DNA from: UBA4285 sp050944355
Lineage (GTDB): Bacteria; Bacillota; Clostridia; Lachnospirales; Lachnospiraceae
Length of the DNA stretch: 64,000 bases
Reading direction: 5' to 3'
NCBI GenBank assembly: GCA_050944355.1
Contig: JBMNQX010000004.1
Location: 1-64,000 of the forward strand
How positions within the stretch are numbered: position 1 is the first letter of the stretch; each line of letters opens with the position of its first letter. The position numbers and the translations under genes were made by a program. Shown here one piece after another: positions 52,109-63,617 of this stretch. The notes beneath the pieces are model-generated. The model did not search any database and was not told the DNA's origin. It worked only from the letters and a program-made list of their open reading frames with translations.

Positions 52109-53794
52109 ATGAAAAGTGATGTTGTAAAGAAAGGAATGCAGGCGGCACCGGCGAGGTCTCTGTTCAACGCGCTGGGGTTCACAAAAGAAGAGATGGACAA
52201 GCCGCTTGTCGGCATTGTCAGCTCGTACAATGAAATTGTTCCGGGACACATGAACATCGACAAGATCGTGGAGGCCGTCAAACTCGGAGTGGCGGAAGCC
52301 GGCGGAATGCCGGTCGTTTTCCCGGCCATTGCGGTGTGCGACGGTATCGCCATGGGGCATATCGGCATGAAATATTCGCTGGTGACCCGCGATCTGATTG
52401 CGGATTCCACCGAGGCGATGGCCCTGGCGCATCAGTTTGACGCGCTGGTCATGGTTCCAAACTGCGACAAGAACGTGCCGGGACTGCTCATGGCAGCGGC
52501 CCGCATCAACGTGCCGACTGTATTCGTATCCGGAGGCCCGATGCTTGCCGGTCACATCGGCGGGCGCAAGAGAAGTCTCTCCTCGATGTTCGAGGCCGTC
52601 GGTTCATATGCGGCGGGGACGATGACAAAGGATGAGGTGACCGAGTATGAGGAAAAGGTATGCCCGACCTGCGGCTCCTGTTCCGGCATGTACACGGCCA
52701 ATTCCATGAACTGCCTGACTGAGGCTATCGGCATGGGACTGCGCGGCAACGGCACGATTCCGGCCGTCTATTCGGACCGCCTGCGTCTCGCCAAGCACGC
52801 CGGCATGGCTGTCATGGACATGTTCCGCAAGAATATCCGCCCGAGAGACATCATCACGAAGCAGTCGATCATCAATGCGCTGACAGTTGATATGGCGCTC
52901 GGCTGTTCTACAAACACAATGCTGCATCTGCCGGCTATTGCCCATGAAATCGGTTTTGATTTCGATATCCGCGAGGCGAACGCAATTTCCGAAAAGACGC
53001 CGAATCTCTGTCATCTGGCGCCGGCCGGCCCGACATATATCGAGGATCTCAACGAGGCCGGCGGCGTGTACGCTGTCATGAAGGAACTCGCCGATGCCGG
53101 TCTGCTGGACACCAGCTGCATGACCGTTACGGGAAAGACGATCGGCGAGAACATCAAAGACGCCGAGAATCTCAATCCGGAAGTCATCCGCCCGCTGTCC
53201 AATCCGTACATGAAGACGGGCGGCCTGGCGGTTCTCTCCGGCAATCTTGCGCCGGACGGTTCTGTCGTAAAGCGCTCGGCCGTCGTTCCTGAGATGATGG
53301 TTCACGACGGGCCGGCGAGAGTCTTCGACTGCGAGGAAGACGCAATCGCTGCCATCACCGGCGGCAAGATCGTTCCGGGCGACGTCGTTGTCATCCGCTA
53401 TGAGGGCCCGAAGGGCGGCCCGGGCATGCGCGAGATGCTCAATCCGACTTCGGCCATCGCCGGCATGGGACTCGGATCTTCCGTCGCGCTGATCACCGAC
53501 GGGCGTTTTTCCGGCGCCAGCCGCGGCGCATCGATCGGACATGTATCTCCGGAAGCGGCTGTCGGCGGACCGATCGCGCTCGTGCACGAAGGCGATCAGA
53601 TTCACATCGATATTCCGAACTGTAAGATCGAGCTCATGGTTTCCGACGAAGAGCTCGCAAAACGGCGCGCCGCCTGGACTCCGAGGGAGCCGAAGGTGAC
53701 AACCGGATATCTGAAGAGATATCAGTACCTCGTGACCAGCGGAAACCGCGGCGCGGTACTGGAAATCCCGGGCGAGAAAAGTGAGCAGGGATGA
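52109..53794 (+). CDS. ilvD: Dihydroxy-acid dehydratase
   Basis: Iron-sulfur dehydratase of 561 residues acting in valine, isoleucine and leucine synthesis. Cluster cysteines are visible in CDKNVPG near residue 118 and CPTCGSCSGMYTANSMNC near 186. The C-terminal ITDGRFSGASRG near 463 and HVSPEA are conserved. GCAGGAGG precedes the start. The oxygen-sensitive cluster suits an anaerobe. Confidence 0.97.
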   Translation: MKSDVVKKGMQAAPARSLFNALGFTKEEMDKPLVGIVSSYNEIVPGHMNIDKIVEAVKLGVAEAGGMPVVFPAIAVCDGIAMGHIGMKYSLVTRDLIADSTEAMALAHQFDALVMVPNCDKNVPGLLMAAARINVPTVFVSGGPMLAGHIGGRKRSLSSMFEAVGSYAAGTMTKDEVTEYEEKVCPTCGSCSGMYTANSMNCLTEAIGMGLRGNGTIPAVYSDRLRLAKHAGMAVMDMFRKNIRPRDIITKQSIINALTVDMALGCSTNTMLHLPAIAHEIGFDFDIREANAISEKTPNLCHLAPAGPTYIEDLNEAGGVYAVMKELADAGLLDTSCMTVTGKTIGENIKDAENLNPEVIRPLSNPYMKTGGLAVLSGNLAPDGSVVKRSAVVPEMMVHDGPARVFDCEEDAIAAITGGKIVPGDVVVIRYEGPKGGPGMREMLNPTSAIAGMGLGSSVALITDGRFSGASRGASIGHVSPEAAVGGPIALVHEGDQIHIDIPNCKIELMVSDEELAKRRAAWTPREPKVTTGYLKRYQYLVTSGNRGAVLEIPGEKSEQG

Positions 53795-53819
53795 CGGACG
53801 TTTTCACCAGGAGTATGAA

Positions 53820-55544
53820 ATGAAACTGACAGGGGCAGAAATCCTCATTGAAACACTCAAAGAGCAGGGCGTTGACACCATCTTCGGGTATCCGGGCGGT
53901 GCCATACTGGACGTCTACGATGCTCTTTACAAACACAGCGATGAAATAACGCATTATCTGACGAGCCACGAACAGGGAGCGGCTCATGCGGCGGACGGAT
54001 ATGCGCGCGCGACAGGCAAGGTCGGCGTGTGCTTCGCCACGAGCGGCCCCGGCGCGACGAATCTCGTGACCGGCATCGCGACTGCCTACATGGATTCCGT
54101 TCCGATTGTGGCGGTCACCTGCAACGTCGGCATCAGTCTTCTCGGAAAGGATTCTTTCCAGGAGATCGACATCACCGGGGTGACGATACCGATCACAAAA
54201 CACAACTTTATCGTAAAGGACGTCAGGGATCTGGCGCGCACGGTTCGCCGCGCATTTGCCATCGCCAAGTCCGGACGCCCCGGCCCGGTGCTGATCGATA
54301 TCACGAAAAATGTAACTTCTTCGGTCTGTGAGTACACTCCGAAGAAGCCGGAACCGGTTCTCCCGGTCACGGACACGATAACCGACAAGGATCTTGACAA
54401 AGCGCTCAAAATGATTCAGGCCGCGAAGAAGCCGTTTGTCTATGTGGGCGGCGGCGTCGTGCGCAGCGGCGGATACAGGGAGCTCAGGGAATTTGTCAGC
54501 CGGATCGACGCTCCGGCCTGCGATTCCCTGATGGGCAAAGGGTGTATCGACGGAAATGACCCGCACTACACGGGCATGATCGGAATGCACGGCACGAAGA
54601 CGAGCAATTTCGCGGCCAGCGAGTGCGATCTTCTGATTGCGGTCGGCGCGAGATTCGCGGACCGCGTCACGGGCAACGCGAAGAAGTTTGCTCAGCACGC
54701 AAAGATTCTCCAGTTTGATATCGATCCGGCCGAAATCAACAAAAATGTCCGCACAGACGCCAGCGTCGTGGGCGACGTGCGGGTGATCCTGCAGAGGCTG
54801 AACGAAAAGCTCCCGCAGCTCCATCACGACGAGTGGATGGACCATATCCGGGAGGATAAAGAAAAATACCCGATGGCCTGCGACAGAACGACGCTCAACG
54901 GCCCGTCCATGGTGGACGCCATGTACCGGCTTACCGGCGGCGACGCGATCATTTCGACAGACGTAGGGCAGCATCAGATGTGGGCGGCGCAGTACTACAA
55001 ATTCAACCGCCCGAATCAGCTGCTGACGAGCGGCGGCCTGGGAACTATGGGATACGGTCTGGGGGCTGCCATCGGCGCGAAGGTCGGCCGGAAGGACAAG
55101 GTCGTCATCAACTGCGGCGGCGACGGATGCTTCCGGATGAACATGATTGAAGTCATGACCATGGCGCACTACAATATCCCGGTGATTGAAGTTGTCTTTG
55201 ACAATCAGGTTCTGGGCATGGTCCGCCAGTGGCAGGATCTGTTCTACGGGAAACGGTATTCCCAGACCGTGCTCGCGCAGAACGCGGATTACGTGAAGAT
55301 CACGGAAGGCATGGGCGCGAAGGGATATCGCGTGACGACGCTGCCGGAATTTGAATCGGCGCTCAAAGAGGCGCTGAAGCTCAATATTCCGTGTGTCATC
55401 GACGCCGTCATCGGAAAAGACGACAAGGTATTCCCGATGGTGAGCCCGGGAGCGGCGATTTCCGAGGCATTTGACAAGAAGGATCTCGAGGAAAACGGCG
55501 GAAAAATCCCAAAACATGAGAGCGCAGGGAAAAAAGAAATTTAA
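53820..55544 (+). CDS. ilvB: Acetolactate synthase, large (catalytic) subunit
   Basis: TPP-dependent enzyme of 574 residues forming acetolactate or acetohydroxybutyrate. The start at 53820 has AGGAG upstream and gives the usual MKLTGAEILIETL. The catalytic glutamate is in SHEQGAAHAADGYA near residue 46. The TPP motif GDGCFRMNMIEV is near 434, and the FAD-region features of biosynthetic AHAS are present, so it is not a catabolic AlsS. No ilvN regulatory subunit or ilvC follows; serC comes next. Confidence 0.95.
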   Translation: MKLTGAEILIETLKEQGVDTIFGYPGGAILDVYDALYKHSDEITHYLTSHEQGAAHAADGYARATGKVGVCFATSGPGATNLVTGIATAYMDSVPIVAVTCNVGISLLGKDSFQEIDITGVTIPITKHNFIVKDVRDLARTVRRAFAIAKSGRPGPVLIDITKNVTSSVCEYTPKKPEPVLPVTDTITDKDLDKALKMIQAAKKPFVYVGGGVVRSGGYRELREFVSRIDAPACDSLMGKGCIDGNDPHYTGMIGMHGTKTSNFAASECDLLIAVGARFADRVTGNAKKFAQHAKILQFDIDPAEINKNVRTDASVVGDVRVILQRLNEKLPQLHHDEWMDHIREDKEKYPMACDRTTLNGPSMVDAMYRLTGGDAIISTDVGQHQMWAAQYYKFNRPNQLLTSGGLGTMGYGLGAAIGAKVGRKDKVVINCGGDGCFRMNMIEVMTMAHYNIPVIEVVFDNQVLGMVRQWQDLFYGKRYSQTVLAQNADYVKITEGMGAKGYRVTTLPEFESALKEALKLNIPCVIDAVIGKDDKVFPMVSPGAAISEAFDKKDLEENGGKIPKHESAGKKEI

Positions 55545-55567
55545 TCCTCTGGTTTCTGCGTTATAAT
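55540..55567 (+). promoter_or_regulatory. Promoter of serCA
   Basis: A perfect TATAAT (55562-55567) follows TTTAAT with a 16-base spacer. The -35 box overlaps the ilvB stop region. Confidence 0.6.
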
Positions 55568-55601
55568 AGTAACAATCATTTTATAAATGGAGGGACAGAA
55601 T

Positions 55602-56684
55602 ATGGGTCGAGTTTACAACTTCAGTGCAGGACCGGCAATGCTTCCGTTAGAAGTTCTTCAGGAGGCTCAGGCTGACATGCTTGATTACAAGGGGTCAGGC
55701 CAGTCAGTCATGGAGATGAGCCATCGATCTAAAGTCTTCGACGATATCATCAAAGAAGCAGAAGCTGATTTCAGAAAGCTTGTCGGAGTTCCGGACAACT
55801 ATTCTGTTCTCTTTCTGCAGGGCGGCGGCTCGCAGCAGTTCGCGGCAGTTCCGCTGAACCTTTACAGGAATCGCAAGGCCGGATACATCAATACCGGCAA
55901 CTGGGCCAACAAGGCAAGACAGGAAGCGGCCCGCTACGGCGAAGCCGTCGAACTGGCCTCTAGCAAGGACAAGAATTACACCTACATCCCGGACTGCTCG
56001 GATCTGCCGATCACGGACGACATGGACTATGTCTATATCTGTCAGAACAACACTATTTACGGCACGAAGTATCCGGAGCTCCCGAACACCAAGGGCAAGA
56101 TTCTGGTTTCAGACGTTTCGTCCATGTTCCTGTCGGAGCCGATGGACGTCACAAAATACGGCGTCGTGTACGGCGGCGTTCAGAAGAACGTCGGCCCGGC
56201 GGGCGTCGTGATCGACGTCATCCGCAAAGACCTGATCCGCGACGACGTGATGCCGGAAACTCCGACAATGCTCAAGTGGAAGACGCAGGACGACAAGGGC
56301 TCTCTTTACAACACGCCGAACTGCTGGGGCATCTACGTCTGCGGCCTCGTATTCAAGTGGCTCATGAAACAGGGCGGACTTGAGGCGATGAAGGAGAGAA
56401 ACGAGCACAAAGCCGCCATTCTCTATGATTACCTGGATCAGAGCAAACTGTTCCATCCGACCGTACAGCCGCCGTACCGCTCGGTGATGAATGTGCCATT
56501 TGTCACGGGCGACAAGGAGATGGACGCGAAGTTTGTGGCTGAAGCGGCAGAACACGGCCTCGTCAATGTCAAAGGCCACCGCACCGTCGGCGGCATGAGA
56601 GCGTCGATCTATAACGCGATGCCGGAAGAGGGCGTCAGGGCTCTCGTTGAGTTTATGGACAAGTTCGAGAAGGAGAATGCATAA
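55602..56684 (+). CDS. serC: Phosphoserine aminotransferase
   Basis: PLP enzyme of 360 residues converting 3-phosphohydroxypyruvate to phosphoserine. It begins GRVYNFSAGPAMLPLEVL. LFLQGGGSQQF near residue 72 and the PLP-lysine region YGGVQKNVGPAG near 194 are intact, and the C-terminal VNVKGHRTVGGMRASIYNA is typical. TGGAGGG precedes the ATG at 55602. It overlaps serA by one base, forming a two-gene serine operon. Confidence 0.97.
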   Translation: MGRVYNFSAGPAMLPLEVLQEAQADMLDYKGSGQSVMEMSHRSKVFDDIIKEAEADFRKLVGVPDNYSVLFLQGGGSQQFAAVPLNLYRNRKAGYINTGNWANKARQEAARYGEAVELASSKDKNYTYIPDCSDLPITDDMDYVYICQNNTIYGTKYPELPNTKGKILVSDVSSMFLSEPMDVTKYGVVYGGVQKNVGPAGVVIDVIRKDLIRDDVMPETPTMLKWKTQDDKGSLYNTPNCWGIYVCGLVFKWLMKQGGLEAMKERNEHKAAILYDYLDQSKLFHPTVQPPYRSVMNVPFVTGDKEMDAKFVAEAAEHGLVNVKGHRTVGGMRASIYNAMPEEGVRALVEFMDKFEKENA

Positions 56685-57847
56685 TGATTCAGGTAGCCTG
56701 CCTCAACAATATTTCTGAGAAGGGGCTCAGTCTCTTCCCGGACAATTACAACACCAAAGCAGAGCCCGCTGATGCGGATCTGATTCTGGTGCGTTCCGCG
56801 AAGATGCATGACATGGAACTCCCGAAGAAACTGCTCGCCATCGGCCGCGCAGGCGCTGGCGTCAACAACATTCCTCTTGACAAATGTGCGGAAGCCGGCA
56901 TCGTCGTGTTCAACACACCGGGTGCGAACGCCAACGCGGTAAAAGAGGAAGTCATCGCGGCCATGCTTCTGGGGTCCCGCGATTACGTGGACGCCATGAA
57001 GTGGGTCGAGGCAAACAAAGAAGACGCCAACATCGCGAAAGATGCGGAGAAGGCCAAGAAAGCGTTCGCAGGCCGCGAGATCCGGGGCAAGAAGCTCGGT
57101 GTCATCGGCCTGGGCGCTATCGGACAGCTTGTCTGCAACGCGGCCATTTCGCTCGGCATGGATGTGCTCGGATATGACCCGTATCTTTCCGTGAATGCCG
57201 CCTGGAATCTTTCCAGCCGGGTTGAGCACATCGTCGATGTGAATGAAATCTATCGCCAGTGCGATTACATCACGATTCATGTGCCGGCAACGGATTCGAC
57301 GAAGGGCATGATCGACCAGAAGGCATTTGACCAGATGAAGGAAGGAGTCGTGCTGATCAACTGCGCGAGAGATACGCTCGTCGACGAGCCGGCTCTGATC
57401 AAAGCCGTGAAGAGCGGCCGCGTCGGACACTACATCACGGATTTCGCGACGCCGGGCATCACAGGACTTGAGCACACGATCATCTTCCCGCATCTTGGCG
57501 CTTCCACGGAAGAAGCGGAAGAGAACTGCGCGAAGATGGCCGTCAGAGAGCTGCGCGACTATGTGGAGAACGGAAACATCACACATTCCGTCAACTTCCC
57601 GGCCTGCAGCATGGGCACGTGCCAGACGGCTTCCCGCGTGGCGGTTCTGCACCACAACGTTCCGTCCATGATCAGCCGGATCACGGACGCCTTCGGCGAC
57701 GCGGGCTGCAACATTGCCAATATGTCCAACCAGAGCTGCGGATCTTACGCGTACACGCTGCTGGATCTTGACTCTGCCGTGCCGCAGGATGTCATCGACA
57801 AAATTCAGTCCAACAAAGACATCATCCGCGTCCGCGTGGTGAAATAA
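56684..57847 (+). CDS. serA: D-3-phosphoglycerate dehydrogenase with ACT domain
   Basis: NAD-dependent enzyme of 387 residues for the first step of serine synthesis. The Rossmann loop GVIGLGAIGQLVCNAA is near residue 141. The catalytic Arg is in LINCARDTLVDEPAL near 223 and the His in HLGASTEEAEENCA near 269. A C-terminal ACT domain (about 317-387) could bind serine for feedback control. It is the short type, without the extra intervening domain. A terminator follows. Confidence 0.95.
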   Translation: MIQVACLNNISEKGLSLFPDNYNTKAEPADADLILVRSAKMHDMELPKKLLAIGRAGAGVNNIPLDKCAEAGIVVFNTPGANANAVKEEVIAAMLLGSRDYVDAMKWVEANKEDANIAKDAEKAKKAFAGREIRGKKLGVIGLGAIGQLVCNAAISLGMDVLGYDPYLSVNAAWNLSSRVEHIVDVNEIYRQCDYITIHVPATDSTKGMIDQKAFDQMKEGVVLINCARDTLVDEPALIKAVKSGRVGHYITDFATPGITGLEHTIIFPHLGASTEEAEENCAKMAVRELRDYVENGNITHSVNFPACSMGTCQTASRVAVLHHNVPSMISRITDAFGDAGCNIANMSNQSCGSYAYTLLDLDSAVPQDVIDKIQSNKDIIRVRVVK

Positions 57848-57873
57848 AACAATCTCTGACAAATGTTCATGAA

Positions 57874-57930
57874 AAGAGGCGGCTGCATTCCTGCTTAATC
57901 AGCACTGAATGCAGCCGCCTCTTAAATTTT
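57874..57930 (+). terminator. Terminator after serA
   Basis: AAGAGGCGGCTGCATTC pairs perfectly with GAATGCAGCCGCCTCTT around a 16-base loop and is followed by AAATTTT. An ATTTGTCA octamer (57857-57864) lies just before it. Confidence 0.85.
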
Positions 57931-57997
57931 GCTTTCGGGCGCGTTTTTCCGGGCAGGGCTTTTTTGTGTCCGCCGGCGTTTTACATGCAGCGCACGC

Positions 57998-58026
57998 GTG
58001 ACAAAGGGGCAGATATCCTTTATAAT
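57998..58026 (+). promoter_or_regulatory. Promoter of hppA
   Basis: GTGACA and a perfect TATAAT are separated by 17 bases, about 33 bases before the start codon, which is preceded by TAGGAGG. Confidence 0.8.
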
Positions 58027-58059
58027 GAGTTTATAAAAATTTTATAGGAGGTATCCGTT

Positions 58060-60144
<2,085 letters not shown>

Positions 60145-60185
60145 CAGCCTGTAAGTCCGCGTGTGACAGAATAGCGGATATTGTC

Positions 60186-60226
60186 GGTCCGGGAGGGCAA
60201 GGAAGTGTCTTCCCGGACCTCTTTTT
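60186..60226 (+). terminator. Terminator after hppA
   Basis: GGTCCGGGA pairs with TCCCGGACC across a 16-base loop, followed by TCTTTTTG. Confidence 0.85.
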
Positions 60227-60271
60227 GTGCTATACTTTTTATCAGATATATTCGTGAGGAGGGACGACGGG

Positions 60272-61120
60272 GTGATATACAGAAAAGTCGAAATCGACAT
60301 TGATTATGAGGCTCTTGGAATCAGGCGCAGCGGGGATAAGGCGTATTTTATCATTTATGCTCACGCGATGAATCCGGACATTCACGCGCCGTTTAACCGC
60401 CCGATGATTGTCATCTGTCCGGGCGGCGGCTACAGTCACCTCTCGCCGAGAGAGGGCGAACCCGTCGCGTTTGAGATGCTGAAACAGGGCTTCAACGCGG
60501 CTGTGCTCCACTACAGTCTCGCTCCGAATACCTTTCCGTGCGCGCTCTACGAGGCGGCGTGGACGATCGACTGGCTGCGGGATCACGCGGCAGAACTTGA
60601 CATCGCGCCTCACCGCATCGTCATGGGCGGATTTTCCGCCGGCGCTCACGTTGCGGCGTCACTGGGAACGCTTTTTGACGAGCCCGAGATGGCCGCCTAC
60701 AGCCGCAATTATCTGAAGCGCGAGCCGGAAGACTTGAGACCGGACGGACTTATGCTCGGGTATCCGGTGATCACGTCCGGAAAATACGCGCACCGGAATT
60801 CGTTTGTAAAACTTCTCGGAGAACGGTACGACGAACTCGTCGACAGCGTGTCACTGGAAAAGAGAGTCGACAAAGACACGCCGAAGACGTTTTTGTGGCA
60901 CACATGGGAAGACAACGGGGTGCCGGTCGAAAACTCTCTTCTGTTTGCGAAAGCCCTGCGCAAGGCGGGCGTGTCGTGCGAACTGCATGTCTTCCCGCAT
61001 GGGCTTCACGGCATCGCCCTCGCGACGGAAGAGACCAACACCCTGACGGGAAATATGATCGATCCGCAGGCAGCTGTATGGCCCGTCCTGTTCGGAAACT
61101 GGGTGAAGAACAACATCTGA
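60272..61120 (+). CDS. Alpha/beta-hydrolase, esterase-like
   Basis: Alpha/beta-hydrolase of 282 residues without a signal peptide. The oxyanion region reads VICPGGGYSHLSPREGEPVA near residue 46, and the nucleophile elbow is GGFSAGAH near 121. The catalytic His is probable in FPHGLHGIAL near 252, preceded by HTWEDNGVPVENS, which supplies the likely Asp. The pattern resembles acetyl-xylan esterase-like or carbohydrate esterase proteins of Firmicutes. The start is GTG at 60272, nine bases after GAGGAGGG; an earlier in-frame ATG overlaps the terminator of hppA. It may share a transcript with the next two genes. Confidence 0.82.
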   Translation: MIYRKVEIDIDYEALGIRRSGDKAYFIIYAHAMNPDIHAPFNRPMIVICPGGGYSHLSPREGEPVAFEMLKQGFNAAVLHYSLAPNTFPCALYEAAWTIDWLRDHAAELDIAPHRIVMGGFSAGAHVAASLGTLFDEPEMAAYSRNYLKREPEDLRPDGLMLGYPVITSGKYAHRNSFVKLLGERYDELVDSVSLEKRVDKDTPKTFLWHTWEDNGVPVENSLLFAKALRKAGVSCELHVFPHGLHGIALATEETNTLTGNMIDPQAAVWPVLFGNWVKNNI

Positions 61121-61172
61121 TCCCATGACAAATGAGCACAACTGCCTGCAGTGACAGGCGGAAAGGAGTTCC

Positions 61173-63614
61173 ATGGACAGAAAACTCTATGAGATGATGA
61201 ACTGGCCGGAAATTGAGGCTATTGCGTATGCGGAATGCCAGAATCCGGAGAAGCTTCTTGGCGGCCACAAGGTCCGCGGCGGGTATCTGATTCAGGCATT
61301 CTGGCCGGATGCCGTGACCATGAGCGTCAAGGCGGACGGCAGGATCACAGAAATGGAGAAGACCGACGAGTCCGGCTGGTTTGCCGCGCTGTTTCCGGAC
61401 AAGAAGGAAATGAAATACACGCTGATCCGCGAGGACAAGAACGGGAAACAGACAGAGTTTCTGGACCCGTATTCTTTTACGCCGCGAATCACCAACGAAC
61501 AGCTCGGGAGCCTGGCGGCCGGCAACTGCGAGAACGTCTGGGAGATCCTCGGAAACCGGGTGAGCGTAAACGGCGGACACAGGGGCGTGACATTTGCCGT
61601 GTGGGCTCCGGGCGCCATCGGCGTGAGTGTCGTCGGCGAGTTCAACAACTATGACAGACGGGTCCATCAGATGGAGAGACTCGGGGAGACCGATGTCTAT
61701 GCGCTGTTCATTCCGGGCGTAAAAGCCGGTGAGAAATACCAGTACGACATTTCTGTGCGCGGCGGAAGAAGATTCCGCAAGACGGATCCGTTCGCACAGG
61801 AAAACGCGGGACTGCCGGACCCGGCGTCGCTGACAGGACGTCCGGCCTCTTACAGCTGGAAGGTTCCGGCCTTTCACAAGACAAGAGAAAAGCTTTACGG
61901 CGAAGGCAGGCCGACGGCCGTTCTGGCAGTCAACCCGGATGACTTTGAGGCGCCCGCTTTTGTGAACATCGCAAAGACACTGGTTCCGGAGGTGAAGAAA
62001 GCCGGATACAGTTATGTACAGTTCCCGCTCTTAACGCTTCACTCGCGCGGCGGCGTGGGCTGCATTTCCTGGTTTGCGCCGGAACCCCGCTGGGGCAGCA
62101 GCCGTCAGCTGAAAGAGATGGTGGATGCGTTCCATGCGGCCGGAATCGGTGTGATCGCTGACTTCCCGGCGGCTTTCATCCCCGATGACCCGGAAGGTCT
62201 GATTTCGTTCGCGGGCTCACCGCTGTTTGAAGTCTCACAGACCCGGATCGACGCGTACGCGGGCGTTCCGCTCTATACGTTTGATTTCGGGCGGGCACAG
62301 GTGAGAATGTTCCTGAAAAATGCGGCGCTGTACCAGGCTCAGGAGTTCCATCTGGACGGTCTGCGCATCGGGGATATCGCATCTATGCTGTATCTCGACT
62401 ACGGCAGAAATCCGGGCGAGTGGCAGCCGAATCTGTATGGCGGCAACGAAAACATGAATGCCGCGGCATTTCTCAAGAGCCTGAACAAGAGGCTGCATGA
62501 GGCCGGAGGATTTGTCACGGTGGATGACGATTCGAGCGCCTGGAGATCGTCGACGGGCGACACGGAGGAGTCTCTCGGATTTGATTACAAGGAAAATCGC
62601 GATCTCACCGCGATTCTCGAGGATTTTGAGAAGACGGATCCGCTGTTCCGCAAGGGCAAATATGATCGGCTTTCCGAGACAATGCTCTATCACTACATGG
62701 AAAATTTCGAGCTCGTGTTCCCGGAGTTCAAGGGGCAGAAGGCGGGGCCGTCTGAGGCTCTTCCGGAGCAGGATGAAAAGCAGCGCTCCGCGGATCTTCG
62801 CGCGGCTCTTGGCTTCATCATGACGATGCCCGGCACAAAGCGGCTTTCGTATTTTCCGCAGATGGAAGCGGACGCGGGATGGCAGAAGCTGACAGCTGAT
62901 TTTGTGAAATTCTATAAAAACACGCCGGCGTTTTACGAGCTGGATCAGGATGAAAAGGGATTCTCCTGGGTTCAGGCCGATGACGGCGATCAGACGGTTC
63001 TCATCTATGAGAGACGGGACCGGCACGGAAAGACGTTTCTTGCGGCCTGCAGCTTCACGCCGGTTGACCGGGAAGGCTACCGCTTTGGAACCGGCCGCTG
63101 CGGACACTACAAGGTTGTGTTCTCGACCGATGAAAAGCAGTACGGAGGCGCCGGAGAGCACATCGGCGAGACGTATGACACGGGATTTGAAGCGTTCGGA
63201 GGCTCCGATTACTCGATTTCTGTAAATCTCCCGGGGCTTTCCTGCACTGTTTTCGAGTGCATTCCGTATACGAAGGCGGAACTCGAGGACTTCCGGATCC
63301 GCTCCGAGGCGGACAAGGCCAAGAAACAGGCTCTCAGAGAAGCCGAAGAGGCGAAGAAGAGGCAGGAGCAGGCCGAGGAAGCGGCTGCGGCTGCCAAAAA
63401 GAGAGAAGAGCAGACGCGCATTGAGGCGCAGAAAGCTCTGAAGCAGGCCGAAGAGGCGGCGGCGGAAGCCGAAAAGCGGGCTGAGGAAGCGGCGAAAGCT
63501 GCGAAAAAGGCAGCCGGGCAGATTGAGAAGATCGAGAAGAAGGAAACAGAAGACCTGAAACGGCTGAAAGAGGGAAAGATCCCTGAGGCGGCCGGAGAGG
63601 AGACAAAAGCTTAA
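61173..63614 (+). CDS. Inactive glycogen-branching-enzyme homologue with coiled-coil tail
   Basis: Protein of 813 residues built like GlgB. An N1-type beta module (about 10-110) precedes a CBM48 module with TFAVWAPGAIGVSVVGEFNN near 146. The GH13 barrel follows (about 235-620), and then an all-beta C domain with SFTPVDREGYRFG. The barrel aligns with GlgB through GLRIGDIASMLYLDY and GEWQPNLYGGNEN. All catalytic positions are changed. The nucleophile Asp is G400. The acid/base Glu of AEEST is replaced in DDDSSAW (D452-D453). The SHDE motif is PEFK near 517, and the region-I His is F335. From about 698 the tail is an Ala/Glu/Lys coiled coil. Hydrolysis or branching is therefore unlikely; glycan binding or scaffolding is possible. 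AAAGGAG precedes the ATG, and an mscS-type gene follows within three bases. Confidence 0.85.
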   Translation: MDRKLYEMMNWPEIEAIAYAECQNPEKLLGGHKVRGGYLIQAFWPDAVTMSVKADGRITEMEKTDESGWFAALFPDKKEMKYTLIREDKNGKQTEFLDPYSFTPRITNEQLGSLAAGNCENVWEILGNRVSVNGGHRGVTFAVWAPGAIGVSVVGEFNNYDRRVHQMERLGETDVYALFIPGVKAGEKYQYDISVRGGRRFRKTDPFAQENAGLPDPASLTGRPASYSWKVPAFHKTREKLYGEGRPTAVLAVNPDDFEAPAFVNIAKTLVPEVKKAGYSYVQFPLLTLHSRGGVGCISWFAPEPRWGSSRQLKEMVDAFHAAGIGVIADFPAAFIPDDPEGLISFAGSPLFEVSQTRIDAYAGVPLYTFDFGRAQVRMFLKNAALYQAQEFHLDGLRIGDIASMLYLDYGRNPGEWQPNLYGGNENMNAAAFLKSLNKRLHEAGGFVTVDDDSSAWRSSTGDTEESLGFDYKENRDLTAILEDFEKTDPLFRKGKYDRLSETMLYHYMENFELVFPEFKGQKAGPSEALPEQDEKQRSADLRAALGFIMTMPGTKRLSYFPQMEADAGWQKLTADFVKFYKNTPAFYELDQDEKGFSWVQADDGDQTVLIYERRDRHGKTFLAACSFTPVDREGYRFGTGRCGHYKVVFSTDEKQYGGAGEHIGETYDTGFEAFGGSDYSISVNLPGLSCTVFECIPYTKAELEDFRIRSEADKAKKQALREAEEAKKRQEQAEEAAAAAKKREEQTRIEAQKALKQAEEAAAEAEKRAEEAAKAAKKAAGQIEKIEKKETEDLKRLKEGKIPEAAGEETKA

Positions 63615-63617
63615 GGA

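Noticed and set aside
53634..55517. Open frame of more than 600 codons opposite ilvB
   Set aside because: It is a mirror of the acetolactate synthase gene, Arg/His/Asp-rich, with no ribosome site or recognisable domain.
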